From NCBI GenBank assembly GCA_046297395.1, contig JBKCNM010000026.1, positions 1-43,240 of the forward strand: a stretch of DNA of 43,240 bases, read 5' to 3'. Below, one piece after another: positions 18,449-28,893 of this stretch. Position 1 is the stretch's first letter. Every line of letters starts with the position of its first letter. This DNA is from JBEICQ01 sp046297395 (GTDB lineage: Bacteria; Bacteroidota; Bacteroidia; UBA4408). A program made the position numbers and the translations under genes. The notes beneath the pieces were generated by a model. The model saw nothing but the letters and a program-made list of their open reading frames with translations. It did not search any database and was not told where the DNA came from.

Positions 18449-19759
18449 ATGAGGGAGTTTGTAGAAAATAACAAACAGGTGCTTTTGCTTTATTGTCTTT
18501 GGTATTTTCTTGGATTTATTGCTCCTGTCGCGTCTGTTACCTTGGTGATTGTTTCTACCCTCCTTTTCAAGCTCAGGAACAATTTTAAATTTATGTTCTT
18601 CGGTCTAATTACTCTTATATTTATGTCGGATAGGTATGAAATGGCTTTTGCAAGTGAGGTGAAAGACATCTATTGCCTGGTGTTGTTCGTGTTTTTGTTT
18701 TTCAGCACAGAATCATTCAAGCCTTACAACAGGTACTACATCTCCTTTTTGCCTTTTTTCCTTTACTCATTTTTCATTTCATTCAGACATCCTATACCAT
18801 TTACCAGTTTGCAGAAAATCTTTTCCTACATCATTCTTTTCATCATCGTATCTAATTACCTCACCAGCGCTTACCGAACGGAGGGAAATCAATTTATCAG
18901 AGACATGTTTCACTTTATGTTTTTTCCGATGATGCTTTCGCTTTTCCTGACGCTTTTTATTTCCGGGGAAGTTTTGTTCATGGATAACAGGTTCAAAGGC
19001 ATCATGGGAAATCCCAATGGCATGGGATTATACATCAGCCTATTGCTGGGTAGTTTCATGATTATCAACAATGCCATACCGGGATTATTTTCAAAAAGTG
19101 AAAAAATATTCAATTATTCAATTGCAGTCATTATTCTGATTCTTTCCGGTTCGAGAAACGCCCTCATGAGTGTGATGATTATCCTCACGACAAACATCCT
19201 TTTTGGCAAATCAAAACTGCTGGGCATTGCCTTCTTCTTGCTTTTTGCATCAAGCGCCAATTACATTGGCGAAGCATTTATAAAGCTGATTGATTTGCTT
19301 GGCTTATCTGATTTTTATAGAATAAAAGATATCGAGGATGGTTCGGGCCGGTTGGTGGCATGGGCATTTGCGTGGGAACAAATACAACTCGATTGGGTGT
19401 TTGGAAAGGGATTCGGTTATACACCAAAAGTGTTTGGAGACAATTTCAGGCTTCTTTCGCTCAAGGGCCACCTAGGCAACGCACACAACAGTTACCTCAC
19501 TTTTTGGCTGGATACCGGTATCATTGGCCTCGTGCTGATGCTGGGTGGGTTTCTCAGATCATTTATCATAATATCCAAAGCCAGCAGCCTAATCATTCCC
19601 TTTATGTTGTCGGTGATGTTTTCGATGTTTTTCGAATCCTGGTTTACATCCGCACTTAATCCCTACACCATTCAGGTAATCATGATTGCAACCTTAGTCG
19701 GACTGGCTTACGAAAATAAACTAACAGAAAAAGAGATTGCAATTCAATCGCAAGCATAA
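18449..19759 (+). CDS. O-antigen ligase/polymerase-like membrane protein
   Basis: 436 aa from the ATG at 18449, which is 1 nt after the helicase stop; a longer frame to 18380 only overlaps the helicase end. About 10-12 hydrophobic segments cover nearly the whole protein. The Wzy_C/WaaL pattern is present: GNPNGMGLYISLLLGSF in the middle, then GKGFGYTPKVFG and LGNAHNSYLTFWLDTGIIGLVLML, with the conserved HNSYL in the large periplasmic loop. It either polymerises or ligates surface glycan, or glycosylates exported protein. It fits with the glycosyltransferase genes at 30515-34581, though these are 10 kb away. Confidence 0.82.
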   Translation: MREFVENNKQVLLLYCLWYFLGFIAPVASVTLVIVSTLLFKLRNNFKFMFFGLITLIFMSDRYEMAFASEVKDIYCLVLFVFLFFSTESFKPYNRYYISFLPFFLYSFFISFRHPIPFTSLQKIFSYIILFIIVSNYLTSAYRTEGNQFIRDMFHFMFFPMMLSLFLTLFISGEVLFMDNRFKGIMGNPNGMGLYISLLLGSFMIINNAIPGLFSKSEKIFNYSIAVIILILSGSRNALMSVMIILTTNILFGKSKLLGIAFFLLFASSANYIGEAFIKLIDLLGLSDFYRIKDIEDGSGRLVAWAFAWEQIQLDWVFGKGFGYTPKVFGDNFRLLSLKGHLGNAHNSYLTFWLDTGIIGLVLMLGGFLRSFIIISKASSLIIPFMLSVMFSMFFESWFTSALNPYTIQVIMIATLVGLAYENKLTEKEIAIQSQA

Positions 19760-19767
19760 AATTACGC

Positions 19768-21402
19768 ATGATCAGTACTTCAAACATCACCCTTCAATAT
19801 GGTAAAAGGGTATTATTCGAAAATGTAAGTATCAAATTCAGTCCCGGCAATTGTTACGGGATCATTGGTGCAAACGGGGCAGGAAAATCAACCTTTCTCA
19901 AAATCCTGAGCGGGGAAATTGAAGCCCAGGCCGGACAGGTATCACTTACTCCGGGTGAAAGGATTTCTGTATTACGACAGAACCAAAATCAGTTTGATGC
20001 CCTGCCTGTACTCAAGACAGTCATCATGGGAAATGAAAAACTTTTTTCCATCATGGACGAAAAGGAAAGCCTCTATGCGAAAGCAGATTTTAGTGATGCA
20101 GACGGGATGAGGGCATCGGAACTGGAAATGGAATTTGCAGAAATGAACGGCTGGAATGCAGAAACAGACGCCTCGGGCCTTCTCAGCAACCTTGGCATCC
20201 CTGAAGAAAAACACCATGAACTTATGTCATCCCTTTCCGGACCCGAAAAAGTAAGGGTATTGCTCGCACAGGCCTTGTTCGGAAATCCGGATATCCTCTT
20301 GCTCGATGAGCCCACCAACAACCTCGACGCAGAGACCATCCTGTGGCTGGAAGATTTTTTGGCTGAATTCCGTAACACGGTTATCGTGGTTTCTCACGAC
20401 AGACATTTCCTGGATGCTGTATGTACACATATCTGTGATATCGACTTCCAGAAGATAACAATCTACACAGGCAACTACTCCTTTTGGTATGAATCCAGTC
20501 AATTGGCACTCCGCCAAAAACAGGATGCCAATAAAAAAGCAGAGGATAAAAAGAAAGAACTGGAGAATTTTATCGCCCGTTTCAGTGCCAATGCGTCCAA
20601 ATCTAGACAAGCAACCTCCAGAAAAAAACTCCTTGATAAGTTGGTTTTTGAGGAGATTAAACCTTCCTCACGAAAATATCCATACATCAACTTCAAACCT
20701 AAACAAGATCTCAGGGGACAGATACTGGAGATTAAGAATCTCAGAAAAAAATTGAACGGAACAGAAATGTTTACCAACTTTTCCATGACCGTAGATGCCG
20801 GCGACAAAATAGGCTTGCTTTGCTCCAACGGCAGCATCATTACGCTCCTGTTGGATTTATTGGCCGGAAAAGCAATACCCGACTCCGGTGAGATAAAATG
20901 GGGTGGTACAGCCCTGCTTTCATTGTTTGAAAAAAACCATGATCATTTTTTTACTGATGATATCAGTTTGGTTTCCTGGCTGAGTCAATACACCGAAAAC
21001 AAAGAAGAGGCTTATGTAAGAGGATTTCTTGGCAGGATGCTATTTAGTGGTGAAGAATCACTTAAAAAAGCCAAGGTATTGTCAGGTGGAGAAAAAGTGC
21101 GCTGCATGTTTTCTAAACTTATGTGTGAAGGAAGCAATGTCCTGTTGCTCGATCAACCAACCAATCACCTGGATCTGGAATCCATCACCTCGCTCAACCA
21201 GGCACTCACAGAATTTAATGGTTCATTGTTTTTGCATACCCACGATCACCAGTTGCTTCAGACAACTGCCAACCGCATTATTGAAATTTTTCCCGGAGGA
21301 ATCATCGATAAGCGCATGAGTTATGATGAATACATCCTGGATGAAAAAATTAAAAATATGCGCGCAGGCATGATGGAATACGAGGTAGAGGCAAAATCCT
21401 GA
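19768..21402 (+). CDS. ybiT: YbiT-like ABC-F ATPase with degenerate second site
   Basis: 544 aa. It aligns by eye with E. coli YbiT along its length (ITLQYGKRVLFENVSIKF, RFSANASKSRQATSRKK, PSSRKYPYINF). NBD1 is intact: Walker A GANGAGKST at 34-42, Walker B LLLDEPTNNLD with E181, H210; its signature is LSGPEK. NBD2 has CSNGSIIT (352-359) where the P-loop should be, with no Lys, and LLLDQPTNHLD with Q463 in place of the catalytic Glu; LSGGEK at 438-443 and H492 remain. ABC-F proteins act on the ribosome and have no membrane domain. As I recall, a degenerate NBD2 P-loop is common in Bacteroidota members, but the E-to-Q change is unusual. It follows the ligase gene by 8 nt. Confidence 0.9.
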   Translation: MISTSNITLQYGKRVLFENVSIKFSPGNCYGIIGANGAGKSTFLKILSGEIEAQAGQVSLTPGERISVLRQNQNQFDALPVLKTVIMGNEKLFSIMDEKESLYAKADFSDADGMRASELEMEFAEMNGWNAETDASGLLSNLGIPEEKHHELMSSLSGPEKVRVLLAQALFGNPDILLLDEPTNNLDAETILWLEDFLAEFRNTVIVVSHDRHFLDAVCTHICDIDFQKITIYTGNYSFWYESSQLALRQKQDANKKAEDKKKELENFIARFSANASKSRQATSRKKLLDKLVFEEIKPSSRKYPYINFKPKQDLRGQILEIKNLRKKLNGTEMFTNFSMTVDAGDKIGLLCSNGSIITLLLDLLAGKAIPDSGEIKWGGTALLSLFEKNHDHFFTDDISLVSWLSQYTENKEEAYVRGFLGRMLFSGEESLKKAKVLSGGEKVRCMFSKLMCEGSNVLLLDQPTNHLDLESITSLNQALTEFNGSLFLHTHDHQLLQTTANRIIEIFPGGIIDKRMSYDEYILDEKIKNMRAGMMEYEVEAKS

Positions 21403-21484
21403 GTAAGCTCTCATAGCGTTTTTGGCAGATCTTCTTCTTCGATTATTGTTGACTCGGGAAAGAAAATTCTAAACTTAATTTCCC

Positions 21485-21492
21485 TAAATTTG
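21485..21492 (+). promoter_or_regulatory. -7 box for the T9SS serine protease gene
   Basis: TAAATTTG matches TAnnTTTG and ends 18 nt before the ATG at 21511. It favours that ATG, since an alternative upstream TTG (21490) would lie inside the box. Confidence 0.6.
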
Positions 21493-21510
21493 TTAAACCA
21501 ACCAACGCAT

Positions 21511-24012
21511 ATGAAAAAGCAAATTATCTGTACACTCTTATTGTGTCTCATCAAAATCTCGGGAACATTTGCACAGGTTAGTGAGGGTGGCACGCCCATG
21601 AGTAATGAAATTGTGCTAAACGCATCAGCGATTCCAACCATCCCTTTTCCTGAAGTAAACAAAGATTCCTTGCTCGCTGAGGATGCATTCAATACCGAAA
21701 AAAACAAACCTTATCGTTTTGGTTTCAACCATTACACCTCTGTTGATTTGAAAACGGCAGCAAAAACCATTTCAATAAAAAACGGGAAGCTTTATCTGCT
21801 GCAACTGCATTGCCCCTCCGCAATGAGCATCAACATTGCATTCAGCAGGTATTTTATTCCACCCGGTGCCAGCTTGTTCATGTATAATCAAAACAAAGAT
21901 GCCATCATCGGTGCCTTCACATGGAAAAATGTACAGGAAGACCGGATGCTGGGATGCGATTTATTGCCCGGTGAAACCATTTGTCTGGAATATTTTGAGC
22001 CGGATCATGCTGATTTTTCAGGCGAGCTTATTATTGGCAGAGTAACGCATGGATACCGCAGCCTCCTTCCTTTTTTACTAAAAACTTTTGGCGCTTCCGG
22101 TTCCTGCAATGTCAATGTAAACTGTCCGGTTGCTTTTCCGTTTGCAGACCAGAAAAGATCAGTGGCCTGCATCATCGAGAACGGAAACGAATCCTGCTCC
22201 GGTGTATTGGTAAACAACACGGCCCAAGACAATAAATTGTATTTCTTAACAGCCAATCATTGTTTGGGAGGGGCTACATCATCCAATTGGAATACCTCCA
22301 CATGGGTTTACAGATTTAACTGGGAAGCCGCTGCATGCCAAAACCCTGCCACAAGTCCTCCTACCAATCAAAGTATTTCAGGATCCTATCTCCGTGCACA
22401 AAATGGAGGTTCCGATTTTGCACTGATGGAATTGTTTGGTTCGGCACCCGCAGCCTACAACCTTTATCTTGCAGGCTGGGACAGAAATGACATCGCAGCC
22501 GATTCGGTATTTTGTATCCATCATCCCTCCGGTGACATAAAAAAGTTTTCTAAAGCTGCCAATCCCGTTACTTCCTCCACTTATGCAGGTGCCCAGTGCT
22601 GGAAAATTGGTCAGTGGACACTCGCAGCAACCGAGCCGGGAAGCAGCGGTTCGCCATTATACAATCCTCAAAAAAGAATCATCGGACAATTATACGGAGG
22701 ACCATCCTCCTGCAATGCTTCTCCAAATAATATGAATGATTACTATGGCAAATTTTCAAGCAGCTGGACAGGCGGCGGAACCAATGCCACAAGGCTATCA
22801 AACTGGCTGGATCCACTGAACAGCGGAATTACTTTCATGGATGGACGAAACGCAAACCCTCCTTCAAACATATTCAACATTGCTTTATCCAATATCAACA
22901 ACCCACTACCTAACCTGGAAAAATGCGACAATACCATCACCCCAAGCATTACCATCACCAATGCAGGCGGCAGAATCATTGACTCGGTAGCTGTCTCAGT
23001 CCAACTCAATGGCAATACCACAACATCTTACTTCAACAACCTGGCGCTTTCTTCAGGACAAACCACAATACTCACACTTGCGCCAATCACCAACCTCATG
23101 CCTCAAAACAATAAACTTGTAATTACGGTTAGCAGTTCCTCCGGAATCATCGACACAGATAACTCCAATAATTCCCTCACCAGAAATTTTTCTGTAATTG
23201 TGCCTCAGCCTCAGGCACCCTTTTTTACCCATGCCTTCCAAAACACCCTTACACCCTCAGGATGGAGCATTATCAATCCTGATGACAATGGCACTTGGTC
23301 ATGGAATACCACAACCGGCGGATTTGGCAATTCAAGTTCCTGTGCCCAGTTCAATAATTACAGCGACAATACAGTATCAGCGGGCCAAACGGATTATTTG
23401 GTGAGTCCTTTTATTGATTTTACATCAAGTCTTTCTCCCGTTATGCTTAGGTTCTCCCGAGCCTATGCTCCTTTTCAGAACCGCCCCGATTCCCTGCTTA
23501 TCGCATGGTCCGACAATTGCGGGGAAACATGGAATACGCTGTATAGAAAAGGAAGAGTAATGCTTTCAACAAATGGCGGATCCTCGGTAAATGCCTCTTT
23601 TGTTCCCACCCCGACACAATGGGCAAAAGACAGCGTGAATCTGAATACATTGATTGGAAAGAACAACATCAGGCTGGCTTTTATCAGCAAATCCGGTCTC
23701 GGTAACAACTTATACCTCGACGACATCAACCTGAGCTCCAATGCCAGTGGTTTGCAAAAAATCTCTTCCCAAAATCGCAGCCGTATTTTCCCGAATCCAA
23801 ACAATGGCAAATGCACCCTTCGCGTGGCTGAGGAGAATCAAGCAGCAACCATCAGGATTTATGACCAAACAGGAAGACTTCTTGTAGAAAAAATGCATGC
23901 TGCCTCCCAGCAGACAATTGACCTGGACTTGTCTCATTTGTCACGGGGCATGTACATGCTTCAGCTCATGCAGGATAATCTTCAGGAAGTACACCGATTC
24001 ATCATCAGATAA
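21511..24012 (+). CDS. T9SS-exported trypsin-like serine endopeptidase (lysyl endopeptidase type)
   Basis: 833 aa. Signal peptide MKKQIICTLLLCLIKISGTFA ends at about 21. An N-terminal pro-region of about 180 residues precedes an S1-family protease domain (about 200-445) with the triad H250 (LTANHCLGG), D302 (GSDFALMEL) and S379 (EPGSSGSPLYN); the GSSGSP form is like that of Achromobacter lysyl endopeptidase. Paired Cys are frequent. A CARDB-like module (about 455-570) and a lectin/MAM-like beta domain (about 575-755) follow. The end is a T9SS sorting domain (IFPNPNNGKCTL, IYDQTGRLLVEK, final HRFIIR). It is predicted to be secreted and to degrade protein outside the cell, upstream of the susCD uptake genes. 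Confidence 0.92.
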   Translation: MKKQIICTLLLCLIKISGTFAQVSEGGTPMSNEIVLNASAIPTIPFPEVNKDSLLAEDAFNTEKNKPYRFGFNHYTSVDLKTAAKTISIKNGKLYLLQLHCPSAMSINIAFSRYFIPPGASLFMYNQNKDAIIGAFTWKNVQEDRMLGCDLLPGETICLEYFEPDHADFSGELIIGRVTHGYRSLLPFLLKTFGASGSCNVNVNCPVAFPFADQKRSVACIIENGNESCSGVLVNNTAQDNKLYFLTANHCLGGATSSNWNTSTWVYRFNWEAAACQNPATSPPTNQSISGSYLRAQNGGSDFALMELFGSAPAAYNLYLAGWDRNDIAADSVFCIHHPSGDIKKFSKAANPVTSSTYAGAQCWKIGQWTLAATEPGSSGSPLYNPQKRIIGQLYGGPSSCNASPNNMNDYYGKFSSSWTGGGTNATRLSNWLDPLNSGITFMDGRNANPPSNIFNIALSNINNPLPNLEKCDNTITPSITITNAGGRIIDSVAVSVQLNGNTTTSYFNNLALSSGQTTILTLAPITNLMPQNNKLVITVSSSSGIIDTDNSNNSLTRNFSVIVPQPQAPFFTHAFQNTLTPSGWSIINPDDNGTWSWNTTTGGFGNSSSCAQFNNYSDNTVSAGQTDYLVSPFIDFTSSLSPVMLRFSRAYAPFQNRPDSLLIAWSDNCGETWNTLYRKGRVMLSTNGGSSVNASFVPTPTQWAKDSVNLNTLIGKNNIRLAFISKSGLGNNLYLDDINLSSNASGLQKISSQNRSRIFPNPNNGKCTLRVAEENQAATIRIYDQTGRLLVEKMHAASQQTIDLDLSHLSRGMYMLQLMQDNLQEVHRFIIR

Positions 24013-24252
24013 GCATTTGTAAGACAAAGCTTGTAAAGAATATGGTATTTGCTGTGATTCCTCTCGGCTTTGTCTGAGAGAAGGAACACGGCCGTTTGGA
24101 TCCTCGCCAATTCCCGACTTACCACCTTGTGATGCACCTATTATTTTTCCCTCTCCACAAACAAATATTTGTTGAGATGGAATGTAAAAAAAGCAAAAGG
24201 ATTAGGCGATAATTTCTTTTCTTTGTGTACAAATAACACTCAATTGCTTTGC
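24013..24252 (+). other. Intergenic region upstream of susC
   Basis: 240 bp without a gene. It holds an imperfect hairpin at about 24058-24086 (ttcc/ggaa and ctctc/gagag around gcttt) with no T-run, and an AT-rich stretch before the susC ATG. I see no clear TAnnTTTG box; TTTCTTTG at 24218-24225 is the nearest. No known riboswitch pattern was recognised. Confidence 0.5.
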
Positions 24253-27200
24253 ATGAGAACCATTCATCGTTTTTTGGGCTTAGGCTTTTTGCTGATAGCC
24301 ATTTCAATTCAAGCGGCAGCACAGCAGGCTACCGTGAAAGGAAAAATTACCGACGAAAAAGGCGAGCCCGTGATTGGTGCCGCGGTTTCCATTGAGGGAA
24401 CTACCAAAGGGGTATCATCCGATTTGGATGGAAACTATAGCTTGCAAGTTCCGGCTACGGGAAAAATTGTAATCATCATCAATTCCCTGGGATATGAAAA
24501 AGCCAAACGAAGTATCACAGTTGGAGAAAGCAAGGACTACACCCTCAATGTTTCCTTAGGAAGCGGCGGCGTTCAGCTGAAAGACACGGTAGTCATCGGA
24601 TATGGTACCGAGCAAAAAAGAGACATCACGGGTTCTATCTCAACCATTAAATCAAGAGAGATTGCGGCCAATCCTGTACCATCCGTGGACAATGCTTTGC
24701 AGGGAAGAATCCCCGGTTTACAGGTGCAATCATCAAGTGGAGTTGCAGGCGCTCAAACGCGCGTCACCCTTAGAGGAACAAATTCCATTGCTGCCGGCGG
24801 ACAGCCACTGTATGTGATAGATGGTTTGATCATTAATACTGCCGACATCAGTCCCAACAACCTGGGCTCGGGAGTGAATCCCCTTGCCGACATCAATCAG
24901 AATGACATTGAGTCCATCGATGTTTTAAAAGATGCAGCTGCGGCTGCCATTTATGGCTCTCGCGCAGCGAATGGTGTCATCATTATCACCACAAAAAAAG
25001 GCAAAGCGGGCATTACCAAGTTTGATGCAGGCTACAGTGCAGGTATAGTGGCACCAACCCAAATTTTGGATTTTCTTTCTGCAAAGGAACACCTTGCCCT
25101 GAGAGATCGTGCAGCTGATTTTGACTCCAGTGCAAGTGGATTTAAAAAAGACAGAAGCAACACTGTGCTTGGGGTGTGGAACGGGAGAGATTATACACGC
25201 AAGATGGCCGATTCGCTGGTAGCAGCCGGTTACTTCGACAAACCGGAGAACCAGTGGATACCACAAACACTCAGGATTGGACTAACACAGAATGCCAGTC
25301 TCTCTGCAAGCGGTGGCAATGAAAAAACAAGGTTTTATATCTCCGGTAATTATTACCAATACAACTCTTTTCTCAGGGGAAATGATTTTGACCGCTTCAG
25401 TGCAAAAATCAGTTTAGACAACCAGGCGCTGAAAAACCTCAACGTGGGTGCAGACATCAATTTCGCCTAGTCCATCAATGACAGGGGGCCCACCGGCGAT
25501 GGAGGTGGGTTGGGCTGGGCGCAACAAAAGCTCCCTTATCTCCCGATTTACAACAGCGATGGCAGTTTCAATGACCCCTACTCCAACCCCATCTGGAAAC
25601 TCAACAACAGCTCATTTGAAGCGAGGAATCTCCGCACCTACTCATCGGTTTATGCTGAGATAAGCCTCCTAAAAAGTGTAAAATGGAGAAGCAATCTGGG
25701 CATTGACCTTACCAATCAGGTAGAATATGAGTTTAATTTCAGAAACCTTCTCGATTCAGCCAGTCAAAGCTCGGCATGGGACAGAAGAACCAATGTGAAC
25801 ATTCTTACTTCAGCCCATTATTTCACCTGGAGTCCGGAATTAAAAAACAAGGCACATTCACTTCAGTTCACCGGTGGTATGGAGCTTACCCAGCGCCAAC
25901 AGGACGGCGTTGGCCTTGAAGGGGTAGGATTTGTGAACGATTATTTTAAAAGACCGGGAAACGCCATTCTCAAAACCCAAAACAGTTACAACTATACTAC
26001 CGGCTCGGGCTTTCTCTCCTATTTTTTGAGGGGCGTGTATAAATTCAGAGAAAAGTATTTTTTCAACGCCTCTGCCCGTTATGATGGCTCATCCAAGTTC
26101 GGACAAGACAATAAGTTTGGCTTGTTCCCTGCTGCCTCCTTGGGTTGGATGGCTTCTGATGAGGAGTTTATCAAAAAAATCAAAGTCATCTCTCACCTCA
26201 AATTCCGCGCCGGTGCTGGTCTCACCGGAAATGACAATGTAGGAGATTTTCAGTCGGTGGGTTTTTTCTCCAGCAATGCCGGTTATTTAGGCAACGGTGG
26301 CATTGCCCCGGGAGCCCTTGCAAATCCTCAGTTGCGCTGGGAGAAATCGGTTACCTACAATGCAGGTTTTGAAGTGGGACTCGTGCGTAACCGGGTATTT
26401 CTGAACCTCGATTTGTATCAGCGCATCAGCAGCAATATGCTTCTGCCATACTATTTACCAACCTCCACAGGTTATTCCTCCATCCTTATCAATTCAGGAA
26501 AAATGGAAAACCGGGGTGTTGAAATCAGCCTGACCACGAAAAATATTGAAGGCGAATTCACATGGAGTACCGACTTTAATATCTCCGTGAACAGAAACAA
26601 AGTATTGGATGTGTCCAACCAGTCACCCGACAATTTTGAAAGCGGACAACCCGGAGAGGGTCGTGTTTTGCAGGGATATCCGGTGGGACAATCGTATGTG
26701 GTTCGCTTTTCGAGGATTGCCTTGGGAGATGGAACCATTGTTCTGCGCGACAGATACAGAAATCCCATCAAAGGGAAGAACGGAAATGATTCACTTATTA
26801 CCTACACAGCCGGTGAATCCATCTATCTGGACTCACTGGGCAATGAAATGATTTTTAGAGATGCCGGGTATTTTTACAACCAGCGCGTTCCACGCGGCAA
26901 TCCCATGCCTACCTTTTTTGGAGGGATCAATAATCGTTTCACATACAATGGCATTGAACTCTCATTCCTGCTTTATTTCCAGGTTGGAAATTATATATAT
27001 GACGATCCTGCAAAACGACAGATTGGTTTGTGGAAAACCGATGCACAACGCAGGGAAATTTTGGATGCTTATCCCAACAACGGTGTAGTATCCACGGTGC
27101 CCGGACTTACCCGATACAACGATGCAGTGAACTCGGATCGTTTCCTTTATGATGCTGCCTTTATCAGGCTTCGCACTGTGACACTTGCCTATACTTTTCC

Positions 27201-27414
27201 TGAACGATTCGTAAGCAAAATAAAACTGAGCAAGCTGCGGATATTTGCCACAGGAAACAACCTGCGAACCTTTACCCGTTTCCCGGGCTGGGATCCTGAG
27301 GTAATCAGAAATGTGAATACAAATTCCCAACAGGGCAATGTATCTTTCAGTGGTCCCTCCTACCAGACACCACAGGCTGCATCTGTCATTTTTGGTATCA
27401 ACTTCAATTTTTAA
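24253..27414 (+). pseudogene. susC: SusC-type TonB-dependent outer-membrane receptor, interrupted by in-frame TAG
   Basis: One continuous frame of 1053 codons from the ATG at 24253 to TAA at 27412-27414, with an internal TAG at 25468-25470 (codon 406). Signal peptide ends near AAAQ (24). A carboxypeptidase-regulatory-like domain (about 25-110) is followed by the SusC plug (DTVVIGYGTEQKRDITGS, SVDNALQGRIPGLQV, YGSRAANGVIIITTKKG) and a barrel ending VIFGINFNF. The text around the stop reads INFA-stop-SINDRGPTGD; a Tyr codon is the likely ancestor (TAT/TAC to TAG). Length and both flanks are normal, so the mutation is recent or a sequencing error, or the stop is suppressed. SusC imports oligomers through the outer membrane with its SusD lid. 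Confidence 0.9.
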
Positions 27415-27417
27415 ATC

Positions 27418-28830
27418 ATGAAAAAGAAACTCCTCTTTTTTTGTTTTGTGGCTTTTGCCCTCACAGTTGGAAGCTGTAAAAAACTTCTTTCCCCAAGACC
27501 GGAACAACTGCTTCTATCCAACGCTGCCATTACCTCTGTAAATGATGTAAACATCTTGCTCATATCTGCCTATGATGCCTTGCAAAGCGGCAATGTGCTG
27601 GGTGGAAACATGACTATTTATGGCGAGATGATGTCGGATGACAGCCGCATGAATGAAAATCGTCTTTCGCCCTTTGGTACACTCGAAATTTACAATGGCA
27701 CCACATCCATTCAAATTGGAACGCTGCGCGATATGTGGAGAGATTGTTACACTGCCATCAGCAGAACCAATTATGTAATTGATGCAATAGACAACAATGT
27801 GAAGGTGCAAATTGATCCCACCTACAACAGAAACAAAAACCGCATCAGGGGTGAAGCATTATTTATCAGGGCATTGGTTCATTTTGAATTGATGCGCTTT
27901 TGGAGCATGCCATACAATACCAACAACATGTCTGAAAATCAAATAGAACAATCAGGCATTATATTGCGGTTAAAACCCATCAAAAACCTGACAGATGATT
28001 TCAGACAAAAGCGCGCCACCATTGAAGAGTGTTACAACCAAATTATCTCAGATCTCAAAGAGGCAGAAAGCAATTTATCATCGGCAGGTATTGAAAAATC
28101 AACCACAGTTGCCTCGGCAGACGCGGCCCGTGCCTTGCTTTCAAGAGTGTATTTCTACTCAGGCAAGTATTCGGAATGCGTAAATTATTCCAACCAGGTC
28201 ATCAACTCCGGGCGCTACAGCCTCGCCGATTCACTTCAGTTATATTATGCCATTAACGGAAATCCACCCTCGAACTTGAATGAAACAATTTTTGGTTTGC
28301 AAAACATCAGCATTGACAACAGCAATGTTTTGCCCAACTGGTTCTTTAATAGAGGTGGTGTTGTTGCCTTTACTGTTGAGCCCTCCATTTATGATGCCAT
28401 ACCCACCACAGACAGACGCAGAGGCATGTTTTTTCCCAACAGAATTAGTCGCAAATATGCAAGTGTGATTGGCACGGGCAGCACACAGGTTTCTCCAAAC
28501 CTCATATACATCCGGCTTGCAGAACTTTACCTGAACCTGGCAGAAAGCCAAATGATGATAGGGAATGCAACAGAGGCACTTACTGCCTACAACCGAATAA
28601 GGCAAAGGGCTTATAAAAACAACTATGTTCCCGAAACTTCCACGGCAGGTTTGATGGATAAAATTCAGAATGAAAGACGCATAGAGCTCATCTTTGAAGG
28701 CGACCGTTACCTCAACCTCCGCAGAATGGGTAAAAGCCTAAGGAAAGGAGCGCCTTTCCTGCAATACAGGCAATTTCTGTTCAAGATTCCACAAGAGGAA
28801 ATCTCATCAAATCCTGTATCTCAGAATTAA
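27418..28830 (+). CDS. susD: SusD/RagB-type nutrient-binding outer-membrane lipoprotein
   Basis: 470 aa, begins 3 nt after the susC stop. Lipoprotein signal with lipidated C20 (ALTVGSCKK). SusD helices and motifs are visible: ISAYDALQSG, the YTAISRTNYVIDAID helix, RGEALFIRALVHFELMRFW, ADAARALLSRVYFYSGKYSE, LAELYLNLAESQMMIGN and a final INERR-like NERRIELIFEGDRYLNLRRMG. It forms the extracellular lid on SusC. The substrate cannot be read directly; no glycoside hydrolase is adjacent and the neighbour is a protease, so peptides are as likely as glycans. The gene itself is intact. Confidence 0.94.
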   Translation: MKKKLLFFCFVAFALTVGSCKKLLSPRPEQLLLSNAAITSVNDVNILLISAYDALQSGNVLGGNMTIYGEMMSDDSRMNENRLSPFGTLEIYNGTTSIQIGTLRDMWRDCYTAISRTNYVIDAIDNNVKVQIDPTYNRNKNRIRGEALFIRALVHFELMRFWSMPYNTNNMSENQIEQSGIILRLKPIKNLTDDFRQKRATIEECYNQIISDLKEAESNLSSAGIEKSTTVASADAARALLSRVYFYSGKYSECVNYSNQVINSGRYSLADSLQLYYAINGNPPSNLNETIFGLQNISIDNSNVLPNWFFNRGGVVAFTVEPSIYDAIPTTDRRRGMFFPNRISRKYASVIGTGSTQVSPNLIYIRLAELYLNLAESQMMIGNATEALTAYNRIRQRAYKNNYVPETSTAGLMDKIQNERRIELIFEGDRYLNLRRMGKSLRKGAPFLQYRQFLFKIPQEEISSNPVSQN

Positions 28831-28860
28831 TACCTTTCTGACACTGCCTGTAAAATAGGC

Positions 28861-28879
28861 AAAACCTTTACGGGGTTTT
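28861..28879 (+). terminator. Possible terminator after susD
   Basis: Stem aaaacc / ggtttt around tttacgg, followed by cttgtt, 31 nt after the susD stop. The stem is short and A/T rich, so it is a weak candidate. Confidence 0.4.
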
Positions 28880-28893
28880 CTTGTTAGAGGAAT

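Noticed and set aside
24013..24252. TPP or cobalamin riboswitch upstream of susC
   Set aside because: A CTGAGA-like string is present, but the other conserved boxes and spacings are missing on both strands.
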